Shown piece after piece: positions 24,511-35,140 of a stretch of 64,000 nt of DNA. Position numbers and translations under genes: made by a program. Each line of letters starts with the position of its first letter. The stretch's first letter is position 1. Below the pieces are notes generated by a model that was not told the origin of the DNA, made no database searches, and saw only the letters and a list, made by a program, of their open reading frames with translations. The stretch is from Nyssa sinensis (Eukaryota > Streptophyta > Magnoliopsida > Cornales > Nyssaceae), in contig CM018032.1 in the NCBI GenBank assembly GCA_008638375.1, positions 52,850,382 through 52,914,381 of the forward strand. Reading direction: 5' to 3'.

Positions 24511-25089
24511 CTTGAATGGTACCTTGAAGCAAATAAAAAAAATCATTAATTCTTACCCTAACCTTAAATATATTGAATAAGTTAAGTTAAAGAAAAAATG
24601 TCAAAAATCAGTATTGAAATCTTAAATCATGAAGTATAGTAAAAATAAGTAATTGAAGTAGTATCTGAAAAATGAAGCAATGTCTCTCATTTTTTCAAAC
24701 CACCAAGTCATTAGTGAACTTAAATAAATAAAAAATGTGTAACTAAATTATTTAATTTTTTAATAGGTTCCCTCACATGGAGAGATTTGAGCTCAAGACT
24801 GTTGCATACTCTATACCATGCTAAACCATCAATTTTTTAGAAAGCTAAGTTCTCTTGGCGATATATTAAGTTACGGTTGCATAGTAGTGGGTGAGTTTGT
24901 CCTTGATGAAATCCGAGTTGCTCATACTCTATTCAGATCAGCTCTGTAGAGTAGTCTTTTCGAGTATAGTAACCTACAATAATTTGAGCAACTGTAGTAA
25001 TAACTATGCTTGTCGAGCCCAGCGACTTGTGCAAATAATTGGATTGAGAATATCCGAAAATCAATTAAGCAAATCAGACTCTTTGTTTT

Positions 25090-25340
25090 GGACCAGACTC
25101 GAAGGTCTGTACATTTGATGGACCAAACCATGAGGTCTGTACATTTGATAGACCAGACTAGAAGTCTGTACATTTTGATGGACCAAACCATGAGGTCTGT
25201 ACATTTGGTGGACCAGACTAGAAGTCTGTACATTTTGATGGACCAGACCATGAGGTCAGTACATTTGGTGGACCAGACTAGAAGTTTGTACATTTTGTGG
25301 ACCAGACTAGAAGTCTGTACATTTGATGGGCCAGGGCAAA
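25090..25340. repeat. Minisatellite, 60-bp unit made of two ~30-bp halves
   Basis: Halves alternate: GGACCAGACTAGAAGTCTGT plus ACATTTTGAT, and GGACCAAACCATGAGGTCTG plus TACATTTGGT. About eight half-units are present. Since 60 is a multiple of three, both strands stay open across the array. The predicted peptides (repeats of VWSTKCTDLM on the minus strand) are a by-product. Confidence 0.85.
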
Positions 25341-25537
25341 CTTGAAAAAATTTATCAGATATCATAGTAAAAGTCGGTTTAATTCTCTTCAAAGGTAAAA
25401 TAATAAATTCATATTTCTGTTACCGTTTGTCTTCCAACAACTTTAATAGAAGATGTTAGTATAATATTAAAAATTACAAAAGATGTCCTTATAGTTGTCA
25501 AATATTACCGAAGATGTCAATATAATTATTTCTACTT

Positions 25538-25542
<5 letters not shown>

Positions 25543-25575
<33 letters not shown>
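25543..25575. repeat. (TG)n(TA)n microsatellite
   Basis: About 12 TG units followed by a short TA run; a separate (TA)n lies at 25731-25759. Confidence 0.9.
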
Positions 25576-25727
25576 ATGTTAGTTATATCGGATTGGTTTA
25601 TCAGATGCCATTATTTACCATAACTCTTTTTTTAAAATTTAACTTAAAAGACAAAATATATTCATTAATTTAAAAATACAATTGACACATCATCCGGTAA
25701 ATTGAATCGGCATGGAATGTATTTTTC

Positions 25728-25762
<35 letters not shown>

Positions 25763-25869
25763 GCAATCATTACTTGCAAGGAAGAAAAGAGATAGCAAAC
25801 GAACTAAATAGTAAAAAATAGTTGAGTGAAATTGAAAGGGAAGCTTAGGGAATTGAAAGAAGTGATCAG

Positions 25870-26535
25870 ATGAAGGGTCTGTTGAGTCAAGCTCTTATAT
25901 TTGATAGTATAATAGCTTTTAACTTTGTCTCGTGTCGATTTTTGTGCTATTTATTTTGTATGTTTATAATGGAAACTTATTCCTTATATTTAATTGGGTT
26001 CTATAAGGTCCTTATTGACCCATGGGTTGAACCAAGCCTAAATGAGCTGTAGCCCATAGAAATGCAACGTGCACCATGCGCAATAATTCGCGCACGCCTT
26101 CGCACGCAACACAGATTCATCAAAGGCAAATCAGTTTTTATTTATTTATTTTTAGATCACCTAATCAACAATCTAGATAAAGAGATGATCAGATGGGTGC
26201 ATTGAATAGGTGTGTCCAATGAGTATTTCAGAAAGATGGTGTCTTTTCCAAATGATACATTGATTGGAATGGTTGTAACTCTTTCTTAAAGACATATCCT
26301 TTGAAAATGTTGTATCTTTTCATGAATAGGTTGTGTCTTTTCATGAAAAGACACCCCTGTATCTATAAATACAACAGTACAACGAATTGAAAAAATAATA
26401 ATACTCTTTCTCTTAGAATAGAAATTATAATCAAAAGATTTCACAGAAAGTCCTTCAACTTTACTGGTTGCAGTTCTTCAAACTGAAAGGCTTTGTTGTA
26501 TCTAGGGATGACTTTTCCAATAACTCATTAGCAGA
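25870..26535 (+). mobile_element. Possible solo LTR (Copia-like)
   Basis: A TATA-like CTATAAATACAACAGTAC lies near 26360, about 170 bases before the apparent end. Upstream is a GC-richer part with GCAACGTGCACCATGCGC and CGCACGCC. Repeats of GTTGTGTCTTTTCATGAA also occur. This layout resembles a Copia LTR. I could not find matching target duplications, so the boundaries are guesses. Confidence 0.35.
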
Positions 26536-27188
26536 CTCTATCGAGTGGGGGCAAATTACGTTCTAAAGAAAGTGTCTTTAGATATGCCTTAAAGCCTATA
26601 GATTTATTCATACTATCCCAATAGTGTCTAGTCATCAGAAAGGCAGACGTCAGTTCTAAATACACTCTCAATTCATCCACTAGCACCTCCTCCCTCTCCT
26701 CCTCTCTTTTACAGTGCTGCACCCATATCAGCTGGTCAGCCACAGTATCTATCCACCTCTACTTTTTGATTGGATAATGTTACATGTCCATGCATCTTTG
26801 CTTTAAAAAAAGTGTCCGAATAATGTGATTGATGTGAAAATCGTTGATCGATAAGATAATTTTTTAAAAAATAATTGATGTAATAGTAATCAATAGTTAT
26901 ATTTTATTTGGACAAATATATGAACAAGCATGCATATACTTATTAAAACACTACTCTTTTCAATTACACAAAGTACCTGAATCAACTCTGCACTACACAA
27001 CCACTCATCCCAAACAAGGCATCAATTAACCAAACACACTTTTTCACTTTATTTTTCCAACTATTTTTTTTTTTTTAATTTTTAGACAGGTTATTTGAAA
27101 AAAGAGAGAATTTTTCAAAAGATGTATTTACAAAATATTTTTGTTAGATAAGTTTTAAGTGTTAAAAAATTTACTATTGATTAGGACT
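26536..27188. other. Intergenic, no gene seen
   Basis: A moderately GC-balanced part (26540-26760) could be transcribed but has no recognisable family features; the rest is AT-rich. Confidence 0.35.
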
Positions 27189-27191
27189 TTA

Positions 27192-27413
27192 GGCCATGTT
27201 TGGTACATAGAAATTGAATGGTCATTCTATAAAATGAAATAAAATATGGAATGAAATAAGAATTACTCATTTAGACCAAAGAAATGTTGTGAATGATTTT
27301 TAATGGAATGTTCATTCCATCGAATATGTATTCTCAATCATACCAAACAAGAATAAGGAATGAAAATGTCAGAATGAATATTCCCAGAATGTCCATTCGT
27401 ACCAAACATAACC
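27192..27413. mobile_element. PIF/Harbinger-like MITE
   Basis: 222 bases with inverted ends GGCCATGTTTGGTAC and GGTTATGTTTGGTAC (right end, reverse complement), flanked by TTA on both sides (27189-27191 and 27414-27416). Internal GGAATG/CATTCC motifs occur on both arms. Size, ends and TTA duplication fit PIF/Harbinger MITEs. Confidence 0.8.
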
Positions 27414-27416
27414 TTA

Positions 27417-28105
27417 GTGTATCTGCAATGCAAAATGTCATTTGACCATTCCAAATTTATATTTTGGCATTACTACAATACCAAAATGTTGTATTTTAGT
27501 AACTTTGCTCCATTGCTTAAAATATCATTTTTTTTAGCACAAGAAGTGATCCAATGACCAACAGTGAGCCAAAACAAACAAAAAATGAAATCCTACTATT
27601 ATGGGGTGACATGGCATGGAATATTGTGTTATTTTGTATGCCAAATATGGTATTGCTATATTTTGGTAGACCAAATGACATACTATTGAAATAACTAATT
27701 TTATATCTTATTCAAATTTTGGAAATAATATGACATTTGGCACATGTATTAGAAATGCTTTTACATTTTAAGTCAAAACGTGTATTTTAAAAAGATAATC
27801 TTAGAGGCGTCTTTAGAAAAAAGCGTATTTAAACAAAAAAATTATTTTAAAGACATATCTGAAAAAGACACTATTAAATATCGAATGGCATATCATTTGG
27901 ACTAACAAATTTTACATTCTAGTCAAATTTTAGAATTGTCATGTCATTTGACATATGCATCAAAGATGCTCATACATTTTAACTCAAAATGCGTATTTTA
28001 AAAAAATGTTTTTAGAGGGGTCTTTTGAAAAAGATGTATTTAAAAAAGAAAATAGTTTAAAAACATCTCTTAAAAAATGTTATTAAAAAAATACATGAAT
28101 CCCAA
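27417..28105. repeat. MITE-like sequence with a partial direct duplication
   Basis: Left end ATCTGCAATGCAAAATGTCA and right end (reverse complement, near 27766) GCATTTCTAATACATGTGCC are imperfect inverted repeats, suggesting a MITE of about 350 bases. Its right part is repeated: the AATTTT...GACATTTGGCACATG segment and the following TTTTAAGTCAAAACG stretch (27640-27870) recur at 27890-28105. Confidence 0.5.
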
Positions 28106-29954
28106 AAACAAGTAGGTCAAAGATATAATAAAAAAAAATATGTATGTAACTATATATTTATATGTATAGTTTTGTCGATGCATATTATTAAAACTTGAAA
28201 TTTCTAGTTCTACAATCTAAGTGACTGTGATTGTACAACCTAAGAATTATTCAAATGATGTGAAAATTTTCTACTATCACATTTAGAATAACTTTTTTGA
28301 GCTCGAGGTTTGGCCATTGTAATATTACCCACTTTCCTTCCTCGGAGAAAATGGTCATATTTGAATAAGAATAATTATAGATGTTTTATCTCTTATAATT
28401 TATTTTGGTCTCATTTCTTTTACATATATGAGATTCACCGCTCATATGAACGATTGTGAAACTCACTAGTAAACTTCACATTCATGAGAAATGTTAAACA
28501 AAGGTGGAGGTTTGAGGGTTTCTCTATTTAGGTTGTGTTTAGATAGGTGGTGGAATCGCTTGTTTGGCCATTTTTAAGTTTTAAATTAGATTTTTGAGAT
28601 AATTAGGTATTTGTTTAGACTTTTTAAAATATTCGTTTGAACATTTTCAAAACTTAAACCTGCGTTTTAAAAAAATATCAGTAAATAACTTTTTTCAAAA
28701 CGTTTATTTCAAAATGTTATTTTTCTAAATATCCATTTCAATCGTCCATCTAAATATACACTTATACAATAGACAACCTTCATTTATCTAACAACTTACA
28801 AAAAAAGACTCTTACCTTTTTGAGAAATGTGAAACAAAAAGATTGAGGTTGTTTATTTGAACAGAAATTCACGATCTTCATTTCTCTTGCAAGAATGTAA
28901 AATCTGGATTACGTGTTTGTGAGAAATAAAAATTTCATTTAAAATGATATCGAGACAGTCCAAATTCTAAAAAAAAGTTCAATTGAGTGGTAGAACATCT
29001 ATTTCATTATATGGGAGGACAAGGAGAGAGAGAGATACCAAAGGCTGTAGAATTCTGTCAGATGGTATGGTTCTGTCATTTGCTGTTTGCCAGTTTTATT
29101 AAAGGCTCTGATCTATGGGTTAGAACTGACTAATAACCGTTGGGTTGGTCTCTCTCTCTGTGTCTCTGTGAAACTATACCCACACCAATTCCAAGGACAA
29201 TCCAACGGCGTTGGTGGTGGTGGTGATGCCCTTTAATTAGTAACCACCAATACATTTGTTTCCCAAAAAACCCATCACTTTTTTACATGTGTTCTTTACG
29301 GACTTCCCACTATGCATCCCAAATCCATGTTAACCGTTGCACTGTTGCCTGGCATCTATCCTGCCCATGCAGAACGGCTCTTTAACCTTTCTATCAAATT
29401 GGGTCATGCAAGTATGTATAGATGTGTGTATGTACATATAAAGCTGGTCCCCACTTTTAGTGTTGCTTAGCAGTATTAACTTCTATGTAATTTCATGAAC
29501 GCGCCACATGTGGTGAATCCTATGCACACTTTCACAAAATATTAAAATTATAGACAGCTAATCAAACAATATGACAGTCATATTGTAAAGGAAGGGAAAG
29601 GTCAATATACCACCTAGTAACCGAAAACCAGATCACTGTGAATCAGTGACGAGTCAATAGACAAATATTTAATTGAATGGCCTACAGTGCAAGCTAAGAA
29701 CAATAACCAAATGGGTAATAGTAAGGTCTATCAGTCCAAGTATAGTTTGACCACTAAAACAGTAAAATAAAATCAAAAGCAGCTGCAGCTGCAACGACAG
29801 CTCTAAGCTACAGATCCTCGTTTGCTGAATACTCCCAAGGCCTCTTCTTACTATTAGCAAGACACTCCATCATTGGAAAAACAGATAAAAGCTAATACTA
29901 AATTTTGGTAATAGAATTACTTGCCAAACAAAAGAACTAGCCCCCACAAGACAC
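28106..29954. other. Intergenic, no gene recognised
   Basis: Mostly AT-rich. The part 29000-29460 is more balanced in composition, with a GAGAGAG run and GGTCTCTCTCTCTGTGTCTC, and could belong to a promoter or transcribed leader, but no reading frame supports a gene. Confidence 0.35.
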
Positions 29955-30158
29955 CCTGCCATGAGGAGGGTTAACTGTATTATTATTATTGTTTGGATTA
30001 CATTTTGATTCTCTATTATTACAGTTTTATCTCTAAAATTGTAATAATAGAGACTATCAAAATGCAGTCTAACAATAATAATATTTGGTAAGCAAAATAG
30101 GAGATCAAAATCAGAGGGCTCAGTAACTCAACTGCAGGAAGCCAATATGTATGACAAT
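29955..30158. repeat. Hairpin-containing block, copy 1
   Basis: About 205 bases that recur, same orientation and about 95% identical by eye, at 38695-38899. The core (29978-30083) is a near-perfect hairpin: TGTTTGGATTACATTTTGAT...CTCTATTATTACAG faces its complement across a short loop, a foldback MITE. The flanking sequence is shared too, so the block was duplicated as a unit. Confidence 0.8.
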
Positions 30159-30223
30159 CTATATCTATATCTATACTACCTATAAATGTATAGATCCTCT
30201 TATGTGTTTTCTTCAAAAGTGTT

Positions 30224-30446
30224 TTACACTTTTATTATTGAGTTCACCCCATCACACCCCTCATTGATTCAAAATCAGTGAACCCACTCCATAAACCAAG
30301 CGTTACAAACCATTAAGCTCCCACCCCCTTCTTATGTGTTTTACACTTTTATTATTGAGTTCACTCCCATCACACCCCTCATTCATTCAAAATCAGTGAA
30401 CCCACTCTACAAACCAACCGTTACAAACCGTTAAGCTCCCACCCCT
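30224..30446. repeat. Tandem duplication, unit about 115 bp
   Basis: TTTACACTTTTATTATTGAG to TTAAGCTCCCACCCC occurs twice in a row (30224-30333 and 30340-30446) with few differences. Confidence 0.85.
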
Positions 30447-30678
30447 TCCTTCTTCCCCGATATAACCTGTTCAACTCTCACCCTCCCTTCTCCCCCGACT
30501 ATTTCCAGTGAGTGCAGACAAAGAGGTGCCTTCTTTGCCGCAGCTCCCAAGTATCTCCTCTCCCCCAATATTTTCCCAGTGAGTTTCTTTGCCGCATTAG
30601 TGGTTGGTTTGTAAATTCTATTAGTGGTTGGTTTATAAATTCTAATGGATTTTGATGTTGTTGCTTTGTTTTCTTCAG

Positions 30679-30878
30679 CTGTAGACGAAACAAAGTTCCG
30701 TGAAGCTTCAACGAAGGGAATTTTAATTCCGCTTTACACATGCATATTCTCTGATCAAATGACTTTGGTGCTTGCTTACCGGTGCTTGGTTAAAGAAGAT
30801 GATCAAGGGTCTCCGAGCTTTCTATATGAGTCGATCGAACCTGGCTTTCAAACTTTGACTAAACTTTTCAAAGACTGA
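30679..30878 (+). pseudogene. Anthranilate synthase alpha (ASA) exon fragment, copy 1
   Basis: The segment begins right after TTGTTTTCTTCAG, a good splice acceptor, and reads AVDETKFREASTKGILIPLY, then CIFSDQMTLVLAYRCLVKED and SPSFLYESIEPGF. This matches the region just after the transit peptide of plant anthranilate synthase alpha, the plastid enzyme that commits chorismate to tryptophan. After EPGFQ the frame runs TLTKLFKD and stops; the catalytic domain is absent. It is an exon-sized fragment with its acceptor site, so it derives from genomic DNA and not from a processed message. Confidence 0.75.
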
Positions 30879-30988
30879 TATGCAGAATCAACATTTTAAT
30901 TTCTTTTATGTTCCAAAATTTTGTTGGCAACCGAACAGAGCTTTGTAAATTCTAACGGATTTTGATGTTGTGGCTTTGTTTTCTTCAG

Positions 30989-31180
30989 CTGTAGACGAAA
31001 CGAAGTTCCATGAAGCTTCAAAGAAGGGAATCTTAATTCCGCCTTACACATGCATATTCTCTGATCAATTGACTCCGGTGCTAGCTTACCGGTGCTTGGT
31101 TAAAGAAGACGATCGAGAGTCTCCGACCTTTCTATATGAGTCAATCGAACCTTGGTTTTCAAACTTTGACTGTTGTAAGA
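30989..31180 (+). pseudogene. Anthranilate synthase alpha exon fragment, copy 2
   Basis: A second copy about 310 bases downstream, with the same intron flank (GGATTTTGATGTTG...TTTTCTTCAG) and reading AVDETKFHEASKKGILIPPY then SDQLTPVLAYRCLVKEDD. A one-base insertion after IEP shifts the frame. Some residues (TPVLAY, DDRES) are closer to the usual ASA sequence than copy 1, so the two have diverged independently. Confidence 0.75.
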
Positions 31181-31239
31181 GCTCTGTTTTTTACTTCTTT
31201 GTTTTGAATGTGTATGTGTATTTCGTTGCATGTTTTGCT

Positions 31240-32160
31240 TAGTGTTGAATTTGAATTTGATTGTTATTCTTAGGATAGAAATGCATATTTATAGCCATAG
31301 TGTTATCATTTTAGCAACATCATTGTGATAAAACTCAAAAATGAATGTGAATTTTGCTTGATGTTGAATGCATGAAGTACATACAAATGCGTTGTTGATT
31401 TTTAGAGCTTTGAGAAACATTGTTGGATTGAACTGAGAAATTCATAGTTATAGCTGTGGTTTTATCATTTTAGCAACATCATTGTGATAAAACTCAAAAA
31501 TGAATTTGAATTTTGCTTGATGTTGAATGCATGAAGTACATACAAATGGGTTGTTGATTTTTAGAGTTTTGAGAAACTTTGTTGGATCTCACTGAACTTT
31601 GAAAAATTCTTGGATCTCACTGAACCCCATCATTGCTTTGAAATTCTTCTATTTTATTAATAGCTCCAAAAATAGGCATCCTGAGATAGCCATTGCATTG
31701 GTGGATTTAATTTGGTTTTGGGTCGGTTCTAGGTGTTCAGCCATTTGATTTGTTGATTGATACATGTTTGCTGTACCCAATTCAAAGATATCGGAAGATG
31801 TAAAAACTCCAAAACTTTTTTTTATTAGCTTTGCTCTGTTTTCTTGAAGGAATCTGCATCATGAATTTGATAGGCTTTGCTTTTATATAATTTAGATTCA
31901 GTTTACTTGAGGTCTCTAATCCTCTCAGCTATAGATATGTATGTGTGTGTATACATCCCTGATGGGATTTGGCTTATCATGCCAAACCTTTTTCACAGTT
32001 TACCTAATTTATTGATGCTCAACTTAATTATTTTTCATAGTTATAGTCGTAGTGTTATCATTTTAGCAGCATCATTGTGATAAAATTCAAAAATGAATTT
32101 GAATTTTGCTTGATGTTGAATGCATGAAGAACATACAAATGGGTTGTTGATTATGACATT
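31240..32160. repeat. Repeated segment, left copies
   Basis: A ~150-base unit (TTATCATTTTAGCAACATCA to AGTACATACAAATGGGTTGT) starts near 31300, 31455 and 32055, and again near 34480. The part 31600-31990 (from CTGAACCCCATCATTGC) recurs almost unchanged at 34630-35000. No gene recognised. Confidence 0.8.
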
Positions 32161-32387
32161 CCTGTATTCGTATAGAAATTCACCTGCGCAACAAAGTTCT
32201 ACGCTCGCCAGTTTTAAACTTTTCAAGGGTTGAATGACATCAAATACCAGTTTCTTATCTTTGGAAGGAAAGTAATTTTTTTTCCCGGGAAGCTTTACAT
32301 AGAAACATGCATGTCTCCATTATGAGTTCTTCTAGGTTCTAATTCCCTGTAACTTTTTTAGCAAGGTAAGAATATACAAGAGCTTAC

Positions 32388-32655
32388 CACTATGGAAACT
32401 CCAGTCTCACCAAATCTAGGAATGCAAATGAGCCTTACTATCTGCCCCTCTGATCCTGCACTAAAGGTTAACCATTGGTACATCTTTTCAAAAGAAAAAT
32501 TAAAAGCCAATAGTGATCCAGTTGACAAGCTCAAATTCCTGGAAAAAAATTACCCTTTATTAAGCGAGTCTCATATTCATCCTGATTACCAACAAAGTAA
32601 ACATGAGGACAGCTCTCAACGAAGAAAAGATCCCTATCAGTGAAGGGGTAGCACC
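32388..32655 (-). pseudogene. DNA polymerase delta small subunit (POLD2) fragment, two exons
   Basis: On the minus strand, exon A (32655-32554) follows TATTGCAG and reads CYPFTDRDLFFVESCPHVYF then VGNQDEYETRLIKG. After a ~98-base intron, exon B (32455-32388) follows TAGTGCAG and reads SEGQIVRLICIPRFGETGVS then IV, ending at GTAAGC. Phases match across the intron (G|GA = Gly). This is the C-terminal phosphoesterase-fold part of the small subunit of replicative DNA polymerase delta. Upstream exons and the last exon are missing, so it is a two-exon fragment with intact borders. The plus-strand frame over the same bases is a shadow. Confidence 0.78.
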
Positions 32656-33114
32656 CTGCAATACAAGGATAGAAAGGATATTGATTCAACCAAACAACAA
32701 AAACTCGTAACCTTACGAAAATCATAGTTAATCAATTAATTTTTTTGAATTTTTCCTGTAAAAATTAATTTTGCTATCTCAACATATTAATTTTTAGGGA
32801 TAATTACACTTACCTCTCTTGAGATTTCTGACAATTGCAGAAATCTCCCCTATAATTTTTGAAATAACACTGTCCCCCTTCTGGTTTCAATGTCTATAAC
32901 AGATTCCCACTGCCGTTAGTTGATTGTTAGTTGACCTAACAGAGTTTGATGATGTAAGTAATTTTTTTGTCTAAATACCAATTTTATCCCTTACAAGTCA
33001 TGATTAAATGACAAAACTACCCTCACTTTTAATAATTTTTTTAATTAATAATCTCTCTCAATTTCTCTGCCCTAACATATTTCTTCCTCTCTCAATTTCT
33101 CTGGCCAAACGTAA

Positions 33115-33323
33115 ATTTAGCCAAATTTATGAAATTTTCATTTCATTCACTTGCCAATTTGGAAAACCATGATTTCTTTTCTGACCAATATATATATATA
33201 TATATACATCTCTTAGCTAAGACACGGATTTGCCAAAAGAAAATTGGGATTTTTCAGGCAGAGAAGAAGCCATTAATGGCTGCAAGACCAATCTGGCTTT
33301 TGGGCTCCAAAACCCGCTTGATT

Positions 33324-33356
<33 letters not shown>

Positions 33357-33475
33357 CTCTTAGCTAAGACATAGATTTGCCAAAAGAAAATTGGGATTTT
33401 TCAAGCAAAGAAGAAGCAATTAATGGCTGCAAGACCAATCTGGCTTTTGGGCTCCAAAACCCACTTGATTGGCTT
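33115..33475. repeat. Direct duplication inside the MULE-like element
   Basis: CATCTCTTAGCTAAGACA through ATGGCTGCAAGACCAATCTG to TTGATTG occurs at 33206-33325 and again at 33352-33473, each next to a (TA)n run (33188-33204 and 33326-33349). CGTAAATTTAGCCA...TTCACTTGCCAATTTG (33110-33160) also recurs at 33647-33700. Confidence 0.85.
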
Positions 33476-33800
33476 CATGTTCTCTTCTCCAACTTTTGAT
33501 CCTAGAGAACCCATCAAACCTCTTAGCCAACACAGACCCACAAGAATTTCTCTCTCAATTTCCAGTATCTAAGAAATCAATCTCACATCATTAATTCAAA
33601 TGCCATATGAGTCTCTGTTAAGATCTATGGACTGAAAAAACCCAAACGTAAATTTAGCCAGATTTATGAAATTTTCATTTCATTCACTTGCCAATTTGAA
33701 AAACCATGGTTTCTTTTCTTCATCTCTCATCTCTCTCTCAATTTCTCTAGTGTGGGACTGTTGGAGATGAGGGTGGTCTGTTGATGGTGCACGGTGCATG

Positions 33801-33850
33801 CTTATTCACCGACAGGTCTGCTCTCAACGACTCCGATGGATACGTCTCCA
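33801..33850 (-). pseudogene. RLT-type homeobox fragment, exon 2 start
   Basis: Continues the homeodomain: V-ETYPSESLRADLSVNK. The phase joins exon 1 (G|TG = Val). The acceptor reads AA in place of AG. After VNK the similarity ends abruptly, so the helix 3 part is absent. Confidence 0.68.
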
Positions 33851-33944
33851 TTAAACCAAATCCAAATTCACACCAAATCAAACAATAAATTCAAATAAAA
33901 TCAAACAAAACACCAGAAAATTATGAAAATTAAAATCAACGAAC

Positions 33945-34059
33945 CGGCATAGGTTTTCTTGAGAATCTCCAACTGCAAAGCAGTCTTCATTTTTCGCTTC
34001 ACCTTGTTCTCTCCTTCTGGCGGCTTCTTCTTTTCCCCCTCCGAACCACCGCCCTCTAT
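33945..34059 (-). pseudogene. RLT-type homeobox (HB-DDT) gene fragment, exon 1
   Basis: On the minus strand the segment reads EGGGSEGEKKKPPEGENKVK then RKMKTALQLEILKKTYA and ends at a GT donor (GTTCGT). The basic stretch with MKTxxQLEIL...TYA is the first part of the homeodomain of plant RINGLET-type HB-DDT proteins, which are ISWI chromatin-remodelling partners. The codon where Met is expected is ATA, so the start has been lost. The piece lies wholly inside the MULE-like element. Confidence 0.7.
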
Positions 34060-34465
34060 TTCAGCAGATCAGACACTTTCTTTCTCTCTCTAAAATCTAT
34101 CTGTAAAACTAGGGCTTCAAATGCATAAATCATTTCTTGAGTGGGAGAGGGGAGAGAGAGAGAGAGAGTTGAGAGAGAAAAAATAAAGGAGAAAAAATAA
34201 AAAAATATATATATTATTAAAATATAAGGGTAATTTGGTAAATGCACCAACTTTGTTAACGTCGTTTGGAGAAAATTTCTGACAGGGGGACAGTGTTATT
34301 TTTGAAACTATAGAGGAGGTTTCTGTAATTGTCAGAAACCTCAGGGGAGGTAAGTGTAATTATCCCTAATTCTTGTCGCATTGATCAATTATTCTGCCAC
34401 ACAAAAAATTCCCAAGCAAAACAAATAATGTAAATATAATGTAAACAAAAAATTCCCATTTGCAT

Positions 34466-35040
34466 AGTTTTAGTCGTAGTTTTATCATTTTAGCAGCATC
34501 ATTGTGATTATACTCAAAAATGAATTTGAATTTTGCTTGATGTTGAATGCATGAAGTACATACAAATGGGTTGTTAATTTTTAGAGCTTTGAGAAACATC
34601 GTTGGATTGAACTGAACTTTGAAAATTCTTGGATCTCACTGAACCCCATCATTGCTTTTGAAATTCTTTTATTTTATTAATAGCTCCAAAAATAGGCATC
34701 CTGAGATAGCCATTGCATTGGTGGATTTAATTTGGTTTTGGGTCGGTTCTAGGTGTTCAGCCATTTGATTTGTTGATTGATACATGTTTACTGTACCCAA
34801 TTTAAAGTTATCGAAAGATGTAAAAAACTCCAAAACTTTTTTTTATTAGCTTTGCTCTGTTTTCTTGAAGGAATCTGCATCATGAATTTGATAGGCTTTG
34901 TTTTTATAAAATTTAGATTCAGTTTACTTGAGGTCTCTAATCCTCTCAGCTATAGATATGTATGTGTGTGTATACATCCCTGATGGGATTTGGCTTATCA
35001 TGTTAAACCTTTTTCACAGTTTACTTGATTTATTGAAGCT
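34466..35040. repeat. Repeated segment, right copy
   Basis: Matches 31455-31570 and 31600-32030 in the same order and orientation with few differences. The POLD2 fragment and the MULE-like element lie between the two copies. Confidence 0.8.
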
Positions 35041-35071
35041 CAACTTAATTATTTTTAATAACATATAATAG

Positions 35072-35140
35072 TGTTGAAATTGAAGTTATATGATGAAAAA
35101 GCCAAGCAAAAAGCCATGAAGATAGTCTCTGGCCTCTCAG
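35072..35140 (+). pseudogene. Heavy-metal-associated (HMA) domain exon
   Basis: A 69-base exon-like segment between ATAATAG and the donor GTACTA reads LKLKLYDEKAKQKAMKIVSG then LSG. This matches the first beta strand and helix of small plant HMA proteins that lack the metal-binding CxxC. No exon for the remaining HMA fold is found nearby, so it is a single captured exon. The match is short. Confidence 0.6.

Larger units (their letters stand above)
22806..24890. other. Intergenic AT-rich DNA
   Basis: No gene recognised. Contains the microsatellite at 23817-23876 and the repeat block at 23900-24510 listed separately. Confidence 0.4.
32796..34367. mobile_element. MULE-like element carrying a gene fragment (Pack-MULE)
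   Basis: 1572 bases with long inverted ends of about 85 bases: AGGGATAATTACACTTACCT on the left and the same 20 bases on the right, reverse complemented, then GAGATTTCTGACAATTGCAG against GAGGTTTCTGACAATTACAG. Flanking AATTTTT and AATTCTT could be a degenerate target duplication. There is no transposase. Inside are an internal direct duplication and exons of a homeobox gene. Long ends plus captured gene sequence is the definition of a Pack-MULE. Confidence 0.75.

Noticed and set aside
24922..25392. 156-residue minus-strand frame and 111-residue plus-strand frame
   Set aside because: Both are produced by the 60-bp minisatellite, whose unit length is a multiple of three; the peptide is a pure repeat with no family features.
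29000..29460. Possible gene leader or promoter
   Set aside because: More balanced composition and CT motifs, but no coding sequence or splice-supported frame on either strand.
32392..32643. 83-residue plus-strand frame beginning METPVSPNLG
   Set aside because: It is the complement of the two POLD2 exons and their intron on the minus strand.
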